Assembly: GCA_001701115.1 (NCBI GenBank)
Contig: DAAJ01000120.1
Coordinates: 1 to 12,694 of the forward strand
DNA: 12,694 bases
Direction of reading: 5' to 3'
Source: Bacteroidales bacterium GP2
GTDB lineage: Bacteria; Bacteroidota; Bacteroidia; Bacteroidales; Muribaculaceae
Shown piece by piece: positions 1 to 5,279 of the stretch. The notes beneath the pieces are model-generated. The model searched no databases. It saw nothing but the letters and a program-made list of their open reading frames with translations, and was not told where the DNA came from. Within the stretch, counting starts at the first letter, position 1. The number at the start of each line of letters is the position of its first letter. A program made the translations under genes and the position numbers.

Positions 1-28
1 ATTGCCATATATTGAAGTTTTTAGAGTA

Positions 29-59
29 CAAAGTTACATCTTTATAACAAATTATACAA
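29..59 (-). promoter_or_regulatory. Sigma-ABfr-type promoter firing out of the left edge
   Basis: On the minus strand a -33 TTG (57-59) is followed by exactly 20 nt and then a -7 box TAACTTTG (29-36), which matches the Bacteroidetes TAnnTTTG consensus. Transcription would start near 22-24 and run leftward into a gene that begins outside the window. The promoter lies about 65 nt past the stop of the terminase-like fragment, so it separates that fragment from whatever follows. Confidence 0.6.
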
Positions 60-125
60 GTCTTTGAGTATTAACGGCTTTGAAAATTTCAGAACACCAC
101 TCATTGAGAGCGAGAAACTATCGCG

Positions 126-761
126 TTACGGGAATTTTTCACAGCCGATGTAGAGGGTATCGAAAGCGTCGGAGCCGTCGGTGCGGTGTTCGAGCAGTGT
201 TCTTGCTACGCAAGCGACTTCGTCGATGACTTCGGACTCTGCGAGTTTTTCGCCGGACTTGTCTTTGTGGAAGCCGTTGCGCACTCGGCTGACACCGGCT
301 GACTGGATAGCGAGGATAAGGTCTTCATTGTTCGAGCGGTTGAAGAACGGCACAAGGCGATGCTTACCTGCGAAAGCCTGATTGATGTGCAGATACTTTT
401 CATCGTGCGGCATTGGGTTGCTGAGATATACAGACTCGACTCTCCAACCGTGCCGCTCGAACTCGTGGATTACCCACCAACGGAAATCCTGGTCGTTGAC
501 CGCATAATTGGAACTGAGCGCGGTAGCGTCGAAGTAAAATACGACTGTCTTGTTTCGGTGCCAGGAATAGTAACAGCAAAAATCGTTAATGAGTGCAGGT
601 ATCTTGCGCTCAAACTTGACGTAAAAAGATTTGATGATATTGAGGCGGCGGTAGCGTGGCTGACCCAATCGGAAAGGAGTAGACTCTGCCACCCCTTGGC
701 ACGTTTTATTCCGGCTTTGGAGTTCGTGAGGTCTATTATCCTCTGAGACTGTATCTCTCAC
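126..761 (-). pseudogene. Truncated phage/prophage terminase large subunit, C-terminal nuclease-like part
   Basis: The reading frame spans 211 codons from a weak GTG to TAA, with no ATG start or ribosome site in a sensible place. Residues ~41-211 resemble, from memory, the RNase H-like nuclease half of terminase large subunits from Bacteroidales prophages. A strand ends in FYFDAT with Asp78 as a candidate metal ligand, there is a central NRSNNEDL segment (141-148), and RTDGSDAFDTL (193-203) supplies further acidic residues, probably Asp195 or Asp198. A full terminase is about 450-600 residues with an N-terminal ATPase. No Walker A or B motif is present here, and upstream DNA is the adenylation gene in another frame. 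Residues 1-35 look like non-homologous sequence. Residues 178-188 seem to be extra compared with the pattern I remember. No portal, capsid or integrase gene is nearby. I infer a decayed mobile-element fragment. The family call rests on remembered pattern, not a search. Confidence 0.55.
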
Positions 762-817
762 AATTGTATCACACAGAATAGCGCATGGCGGGGAGGGGAA
801 AAGGTGCCGGGAGGGGA

Positions 818-2257
818 TTATACTCCTCCCTCTTTCATGACTACTGGAAGAGCATCCACGTCCACTTTGCCACGGCGTGTCAAAGGTATGCTTCTGACTT
901 TCACAAAAAATTCAGGTACCATGAAATCGGTCAGCTGTGCGGAAAGCCACTCTTTGACTTCATGCAGTGTGCATCCTTCTTTTGGAATCAGATATGCTGT
1001 AAGGTAGTGCAGCCCGTTGTCATCAAGGAATGCACGCACAACCCCACGCTCCACACACGGGCAAGTGTTAAGCACGTTTTCCACCTCTTCCGGCTCAACC
1101 CTTTTGCCGAGTATCATCACCTGGTCGTCACGGCGGTGCAGGAATGCGATGTTGCCGTCCGGCAATTCATAGCCGAGGTCACCGCTGCGATACATCCTTG
1201 TGCCATCCGGTAGTGTGACAAAATTATTCTGCTCAGGCGGATTCCCGAGATAACCACGGCTTACACCTTCACCGAATATGCATATTTCACCGGTTACTCC
1301 TTTCGGCACTTCATTGAAATCTCTATCAAGGATTTTTACTTCAACGCCTTTCACTGCTTTGCCAACAGGGAATGTGCCGTCCTCAAGGGGAGCTGCATTG
1401 TCAACACGGAAATAGTTGGAGCAAACCGTAGTTTCAGAGGGTCCGTAAGTATTGTATATTTTCACGCCTTTGCCACGAAGGTTCGTGATATAGCTTCCTC
1501 TTATCACATCACCTCCGCTTATTATCAGCTTGACGGTTTCCGGTATATGGGGGAGCTTATTCATCTCTGCAATGAGATAGGGGAAACCGTCAATAATTGT
1601 AACTCCATGACGTTCAACAAAAGCCATCAGTCCCTGCATAGAGCCGTTGTGAACGGCAACCGGCGGGATGCACACTGCCGCTCCATTCAGCAGCGTGGTG
1701 TAGACCTCTTCCACAAATATGTCAAACGAGCAAACAGAGTATTGAAGCATGATATCTCCGGGACCGGTATTAAATTCATCTTCAAAAGCTTCCGAATAGT
1801 TTACTACTGAATGGTTTTCAACTATAACTCCTTTTGGTTTGCCGGACGTTCCTGATGTGTACAGCACATACGCTACAGACGATGGAGTGGAGCGGTCTTC
1901 AAGTTTTTTATCTGTTGGCTTGAGGTGACGGCAATAATTATCCTTAATGATAAAGTCAACTCCGGCTGTATGCATCATGTAGTCAATTCGCTCCTGAGGC
2001 AATGTCGGTTCAGCGGGCACATAAGCCGCGCCGCTTTTGAGTACGGCAAGCATTGCTGCAATCTGTTCTGCGCCGTGGTGCATTACAATACCTACAAATG
2101 AGGGTCTTAGATCGTAAAATTTGACAAGAATGGAGTCAACCATGCTATTCAACTCAGAGTAGGTGAGTGTGCGGTCCTCTTCAATAATTGCCGGGGAGTC
2201 CGGATAACGGTCAACCATCTGCCGGAACCGGGAATAAATAGTTCTTTTATAGTCCAT
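818..2257 (-). CDS. Free-standing amino-acid adenylation enzyme (NRPS A-domain / DltA-like)
   Basis: This 479-residue cytoplasmic member of the ANL (AMP-binding) superfamily would activate a carboxylic acid, probably an amino acid, as its adenylate and pass it to a carrier-protein thiol. The core motifs appear in order: A3 TSGTSGKPKG (134-143), A4 around FDIFVEE (178-184), A5 NTYGPSETT (269-277), A7 YRSGDLG (356-362), A8 RRDDQVMILGKRVEPEE (375-391) and A10 with invariant Lys464 in RRGKVD. It is one adenylation domain with nothing attached: no condensation, carrier or thioesterase domain. By alignment to GrsA, the pocket reads D179, I180, E183, D223, I245, S247, T270, V278, C279, K464. The first Asp favours an alpha-amino acid substrate, but I do not recognise the code. 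The start is an ATG at 2257. No clear promoter is visible upstream. The downstream neighbour is a broken phage gene, so a partner carrier protein may have been lost or lie elsewhere. Confidence 0.85.
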   Translation of the reverse strand: MDYKRTIYSRFRQMVDRYPDSPAIIEEDRTLTYSELNSMVDSILVKFYDLRPSFVGIVMHHGAEQIAAMLAVLKSGAAYVPAEPTLPQERIDYMMHTAGVDFIIKDNYCRHLKPTDKKLEDRSTPSSVAYVLYTSGTSGKPKGVIVENHSVVNYSEAFEDEFNTGPGDIMLQYSVCSFDIFVEEVYTTLLNGAAVCIPPVAVHNGSMQGLMAFVERHGVTIIDGFPYLIAEMNKLPHIPETVKLIISGGDVIRGSYITNLRGKGVKIYNTYGPSETTVCSNYFRVDNAAPLEDGTFPVGKAVKGVEVKILDRDFNEVPKGVTGEICIFGEGVSRGYLGNPPEQNNFVTLPDGTRMYRSGDLGYELPDGNIAFLHRRDDQVMILGKRVEPEEVENVLNTCPCVERGVVRAFLDDNGLHYLTAYLIPKEGCTLHEVKEWLSAQLTDFMVPEFFVKVRSIPLTRRGKVDVDALPVVMKEGGV

Positions 2258-2313
2258 AAATCAATTGTTGCTTTACAGTAGAATAATTTAGTGCGTGTAA
2301 TGGTTCACCCATG

Positions 2314-2361
2314 CAATAAGAAACCGGGCTTGCCACAGCTGAAGCTTAGACAAGCCCGGTT
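2314..2361 (-). terminator. Strong hairpin after the DUF4332 gene, probable intrinsic terminator
   Basis: An 11-bp perfect inverted repeat (2322-2332 and 2351-2361, arms AACCGGGCTTG and CAAGCCCGGTT) encloses an 18-nt loop. On the minus strand it begins 21 nt after the DUF4332 stop codon and is followed by a T-rich tail, TTTCTTATT. The loop is longer than usual for a terminator and contains AGCT twice. On the plus strand the hairpin is followed by G-rich DNA, so it would act only for leftward transcription. Confidence 0.7.
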
Positions 2362-2382
2362 GGGATTGGGTAGGGTGGGATA

Positions 2383-2790
2383 TTAATATTTCATTCTGGG
2401 TTCCAGTTCTTTAGCCTGGTCAATCATCTTTGTTACCTCTTTTTCTGAAGGAACGCGGTTGCAAAGATTCTTCTCTTCGTTTACTTCTACGAGTTTGGCA
2501 TGAAGATTTGCAGGCACACGGTGGCGGAGTTCCTTGACAGTGTCAACTCCAGCAGCTTCGAGCAGTTCTGCAAACTGTCCTGCAACACCTTTGATACGGA
2601 ACAAATCGGCATGGTTAGCCCATTTAAGAATCAGCTTTTCAGAGATACCGGTTTCTTCAGCAAGTGCTTCACGACCTTTCTTGGTTTCAGCCTTGTCAAG
2701 AAGGGCTTCAGTTGTTTTGATGCCTGCGGCTTCGAGTTTTTCTGCGTACACGCTGCCAATGCCTTCGATTTCTTCGATTTTGTATGACAT
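2383..2790 (-). CDS. DUF4332 helix-hairpin-helix protein
   Basis: This small 135-residue, charged, soluble protein has two tandem helix-hairpin-helix-like units. Residues ~6-24 read IEGIGSVYAEKLEAAGI and residues ~66-82 read IKGVAGQFAELLEAAGV. This spacing and the length fit the DUF4332 family, which is widespread in Bacteroidetes and cyanobacteria and is thought to bind DNA or act as a structural fold; no enzymatic motif is visible. It starts at an ATG preceded by A/T-rich DNA without a Shine-Dalgarno sequence, as is usual in this phylum. It is transcribed alone: a 268-nt gap lies upstream and a strong hairpin lies directly downstream. A nested inverted repeat sits in its likely leader. Its cellular job is not known from context. 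Confidence 0.85.
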   Translation of the reverse strand: MSYKIEEIEGIGSVYAEKLEAAGIKTTEALLDKAETKKGREALAEETGISEKLILKWANHADLFRIKGVAGQFAELLEAAGVDTVKELRHRVPANLHAKLVEVNEEKNLCNRVPSEKEVTKMIDQAKELEPRMKY

Positions 2791-2804
2791 AGTTTAAAAA
2801 TTTA

Positions 2805-2857
2805 GATGATGTTGATATTGTTGTCTGTTTTCAGATATGCAAAAACACAGCATCATC
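2805..2857 (-). other. Nested inverted repeat in the leader of the DUF4332 gene
   Basis: On the minus strand, GATGATG (2851-2857) pairs with CATCATC (2805-2811). Inside this, CTGTGTTTT (2842-2850) pairs imperfectly with AAAACAG (2825-2831), leaving a two-base bulge. The outer stem closes about 14 nt before the start codon. Such a structure could affect translation. The rest of the 2791-3058 gap shows no convincing sigma-ABfr promoter and no believable gene; the nearest -7 candidates are TGTTTTTG and GAATTTTG, both lacking the leading TA. Confidence 0.35.
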
Positions 2858-3058
2858 ATTGACATTGGGCTGTTGCATAATCGTGATGTTACTTGTATAA
2901 CAGACACTCCCACAGAATAGTTCGCACATTTTTGTGAAATCATGAATTTTATTCCATTTCTGTACGATATAATTCGAGAATATCCCAAAATTCGGCTACA
3001 AATTATTCCGTAAATAGCTTGGGTGGGTTTGCCGCCACCATTATCTTGACCTTACAGA

Positions 3059-3721
3059 CTACCGACCGGGGTTATAGTCGGCAATAATGCGACGCACATC
3101 AACATATTTGTACCCCCAGTCCGACCCATCATACTCGCCAGCATCAAACTTGCGCATTACTTCAGAATCATCATTGAAATAAACCTTGACCCATTTTTTC
3201 ACATCACGAGTTTTATTCGGTATGTGTGTAGGATTTTTACTGCCCCTTTTGAGCACATAGCGCGTGCTCACCCAAGAATGAACCGCCCTATAGTTGAACT
3301 GCAGATTGCCTTTTTTAAAACTTGGTCGACCGATTTCCATCCAGTAGGACGCGTTATCTTCAACCTGGTCGCAACACATCCAAAGCGAATACCGGGTCTC
3401 GCCGGTTATCTCGCCGGTATCCAAATCAATAATATTAATTTTGAACGGTTTTAAAAGATGTTTTTCAGCAGTATATTTCTTGTTCCAAAGTATTATACAG
3501 TCGATACTGTCGGTCGCCAATTTATGTATTTTTCCATCAAGTACTAACTTAACCTGACTGTCACCGCTATTGGACATTTCAAATGTGATGGAATCAAGAC
3601 GCTCACCGCTCGTCAATATAAAATTACCCACAGCCTTTGTGCCCGAGCCCAAAGCGTAGACCGTATTCATCAGATTGGTCAGAATCGCTATAGCAACAAG
3701 TGTAATAAACTTTAGCCTCAT
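3059..3721 (-). CDS. Secreted protein of unknown function
   Basis: This 220-residue protein opens with a Sec signal peptide: basic MRLK, a hydrophobic stretch (ITLVAIAILTNLM), then VYA with likely cleavage after Ala23. There is no lipobox cysteine, so it is probably a soluble periplasmic or exported protein. The mature part looks beta-rich, with short polar strands, a segment FILTSGERLDSITFEM and a Cys pair at CCDQ (residues ~116-117) that could form or exchange disulfides. The C-terminus ends in Asp/Tyr/Arg-rich sequence without a sorting signal. I do not recognise the family. The ATG at 3721 is supported by the signal peptide and by a promoter whose predicted start site lies about 16 nt upstream. 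It is bounded by the CBM9-like gene's terminator upstream and a 268-nt gap downstream, so it is monocistronic. Confidence 0.75.
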   Translation of the reverse strand: MRLKFITLVAIAILTNLMNTVYALGSGTKAVGNFILTSGERLDSITFEMSNSGDSQVKLVLDGKIHKLATDSIDCIILWNKKYTAEKHLLKPFKINIIDLDTGEITGETRYSLWMCCDQVEDNASYWMEIGRPSFKKGNLQFNYRAVHSWVSTRYVLKRGSKNPTHIPNKTRDVKKWVKVYFNDDSEVMRKFDAGEYDGSDWGYKYVDVRRIIADYNPGR

Positions 3722-3743
3722 ATCATTTATAATTAACTAATTA

Positions 3744-3775
3744 CAAATATATAAAACTATGTCCACCGCGCAAAA
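3744..3775 (-). promoter_or_regulatory. Sigma-ABfr-type promoter of the secreted-protein gene
   Basis: Minus strand: -33 TTTTG (3771-3775), a 19-nt spacer, then -7 TATATTTG (3744-3751). Both boxes match the Bacteroidetes consensus. The predicted start site is near 3737, giving a leader of about 16 nt before the ATG at 3721. Confidence 0.7.
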
Positions 3776-3810
3776 CCCAGGTCATTTTTATTGGTATGAA
3801 CCAAGCATAT

Positions 3811-3826
3811 ATAAACAAATGTTTAT
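3811..3826. promoter_or_regulatory. 16-bp perfect palindrome, possible operator
   Basis: The sequence is ATAAACAAATGTTTAT, with 7-nt arms around a 2-nt centre. Weaker outer arms AGCAT (3804-3808) and ATGCT (3832-3836) extend it into an imperfect inverted repeat of roughly 40 bp. It ends 36 nt upstream of the -33 box of the secreted-protein promoter, where an activator would sit. No gene begins on the plus strand here. A regulator site is an inference; an A/T-rich hairpin is the alternative. Confidence 0.4.
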
Positions 3827-3867
3827 TTTTAATGCTGGTCTATGAACCTTGTAGAAACACAAGGGTT

Positions 3868-3897
3868 AAAAAAAACGGGACACTGGATTGTGCCCCG
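3868..3897 (-). terminator. Intrinsic terminator of the LysE-CBM9 unit
   Basis: On the minus strand CGGGGCAC pairs with GTGTCCCG across a 6-nt loop (8 bp, one G-U wobble) and is followed at once by eight T residues (3868-3875). It lies 24 nt after the CBM9-like stop codon. A second small stem-loop (CCTTGT/ACAAGG, within 3846-3867) follows the T tract. Confidence 0.88.
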
Positions 3898-3921
3898 AAG
3901 AAAAAACTATGTGAATGAAGT

Positions 3922-4581
3922 TTATTCGAGTGTGATGGTTCCGAAAAATTCAGGACGATGGAAATCGGGCTTCGGAGTGTCAATAGGCGACCATGAAAGG
4001 TAGTGAGGTTCTGAAGTGGCATCCGCGCACTTATAGAAGTTGCCGTGAAGGGTGATGGGTTTACCTTCGTACTTCACACCGATTAGTTCGAGGGGAATCG
4101 CAACAACAAGATTCCATGAGAACATTCCTTCGACTTCGTTGAACGGGCGTGTGCCGCATGATGCATAACGGCGTACTTTGTCAAGCTGCTCGTCGGGTAG
4201 GAGCACTCCGCTGTGGCGGTCCATGCGTTTTGCCGCATGGATAGTGCCGATGCAGTTAAATTCAAAATTATAGTATGGTGCGGTGCCTTCTGGCGCAACG
4301 AAAAATTCAACGCAGCTGTCCTGGTACACATCTGAATTATTCTTGTCATTGACCGCACGCAGATAGTTGCATCTCACAAAGAAGTCGATGTATATGCAAG
4401 TATCGGAATGGGCAATGGAGAATGCGGTGAGGGGATGATAGGGGAACTGGTCTTTCCAGTTAAGGCAGTCAACTGTTCTGCGCACGCCTTTTTCGTCGAG
4501 TACCGCTGCCACCTGTTCAAGATCCATTGAGTCGAGCTCAGGAAGGTAGGGAACGCTGAGTGATTTTTTTTCCTGGTTCAT
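3922..4581 (-). CDS. Carbohydrate-binding family 9-like protein, no signal peptide
   Basis: This 219-residue protein has one beta-sandwich domain resembling the CBM9-like modules of Bacteroidetes. Recognisable pieces are DVYQDSCVEFFVAPEG (~84-99), then YNFEFNCIGTIHAAKR (~104-119), and late residues FSWNLVVAIPLELIG and HYLSWSPIDTPKPDFHRPEFFG. Family members are usually attached to or secreted with glycan-active enzymes, but this one begins MNQEKKSLSVPYLPEL with no signal peptide, so it is predicted to stay in the cytoplasm. No catalytic domain is fused to it, so it is a single-module protein. Its ATG overlaps the stop of the upstream LysE-type gene by 4 nt (ATGA), implying translational coupling, and a strong terminator follows. 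The ligand is unknown. The fold assignment is by remembered motif pattern; the coding call is secure. Confidence 0.8.
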   Translation of the reverse strand: MNQEKKSLSVPYLPELDSMDLEQVAAVLDEKGVRRTVDCLNWKDQFPYHPLTAFSIAHSDTCIYIDFFVRCNYLRAVNDKNNSDVYQDSCVEFFVAPEGTAPYYNFEFNCIGTIHAAKRMDRHSGVLLPDEQLDKVRRYASCGTRPFNEVEGMFSWNLVVAIPLELIGVKYEGKPITLHGNFYKCADATSEPHYLSWSPIDTPKPDFHRPEFFGTITLE

Positions 4582-5222
4582 AGATGAAGGAGTTCTTTAA
4601 CGCCGAGCACAAACCCAACAGCAGCCATAATCATAAGTATTGCGGCAATGGTACGGTTGACGAGCCACATTGAGCGGAGGTTGAAATGTGCGCGGACTTT
4701 GTTTACGAAAAATGTTATTAGGAACCACCAGCCTATTGCTCCAATGATGATGCAAGTATAGCCGATGATGTAATGGTAAATGCGGTAGTGGGTATCAAGG
4801 AAATTAAAACGGGCAAACAATCCGATGATGAAGAAAAGAATCAACGGATTAGAAAATGTGAAAAGGAATCCGGTAGCGAAATCTTTCCAGTAGGTGTTAG
4901 CGGGCTCGCTTGGTGTCTTCAACGAGCGGGAGGGATTGTTTTTAAAGAGGTAAACGCTGTAAATAATCAGCACAAGGCTGCCTATCACCTGGAGGACATT
5001 CTGGTTTGATTCTATAAAGTCTGTGACAAATGACAATCCGAGCCCAGTGAGAAGGCAATATATCAGGTCAGAGAGCGATGCTCCCACTCCGGTAAAGAAT
5101 GCAGCCATCCGCCCCTTGTTCATGGTGCGCTGAATAACGAGCACGCCGATGGGTCCCATAGGCGCGGACACAAGAATCCCGATAAGGATGCCTGTAAGGA
5201 CTATGTAGAGGACGCTTTCCAT
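4578..5222 (-). CDS. LysE/RhtB-family exporter
   Basis: This 214-residue inner-membrane protein fits the LysE superfamily in length and layout, with about six hydrophobic segments (near residues 5-27, 40-62, 74-92, 111-135, 147-172 and 188-209). The N-terminal segment carries the family signature SAPMGPIGVLVIQRTMNKG (~20-38), followed by FFTGVGASLSDLIYC. Members export amino acids or similar small solutes by proton antiport; the substrate cannot be read from sequence. It starts at an ATG about 14 nt after the predicted transcription start and ends in an ATGA overlap with the CBM9-like gene. It lies 57 nt after rodA with no terminator between them, so some read-through from the cell-shape operon is possible in addition to its own promoter. 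Confidence 0.88.
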   Translation of the reverse strand: MESVLYIVLTGILIGILVSAPMGPIGVLVIQRTMNKGRMAAFFTGVGASLSDLIYCLLTGLGLSFVTDFIESNQNVLQVIGSLVLIIYSVYLFKNNPSRSLKTPSEPANTYWKDFATGFLFTFSNPLILFFIIGLFARFNFLDTHYRIYHYIIGYTCIIIGAIGWWFLITFFVNKVRAHFNLRSMWLVNRTIAAILMIMAAVGFVLGVKELLHL

Positions 5223-5242
5223 TATTCAAGTGATACCTTATG

Positions 5243-5274
5243 CAAAATTAGTTATCGTTGGCGTGAGTTGCAAA
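5243..5274 (-). promoter_or_regulatory. Sigma-ABfr-type promoter of the LysE-CBM9 unit
   Basis: Minus strand: -33 TTTG (5271-5274), exactly 20 nt, then -7 TAATTTTG (5243-5250). This is a near-perfect consensus. The predicted start is near 5236, leaving a leader of about 14 nt. The -33 box begins 5 nt after the rodA stop codon. Confidence 0.8.
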
Positions 5275-5279
5275 TAAAA

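Noticed and set aside
785..830. G/C-rich inverted repeat GGGAGG/CCTCCC around the adenylation gene's stop, considered as a terminator
   Set aside because: The stem is only 6 bp, the loop contains the stop codon and only four T residues follow several bases later; too weak to call.
785..1213. A 142-codon plus-strand frame over the 3' end of the adenylation gene
   Set aside because: It is antisense to conserved A8-A10 motifs of a real gene and shows no motif of its own.
2794..2988. A 64-codon minus-strand frame between the DUF4332 and secreted-protein genes
   Set aside because: Composition looks random (Met/His/Cys/Gln clusters), there is no family resemblance, no promoter, and it overlaps the structured leader.
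3010..3045. GGTGG/CCACC inverted repeat after the secreted-protein gene, considered as a terminator
   Set aside because: Only 5 bp with an 8-nt loop and no T tract on the minus strand.
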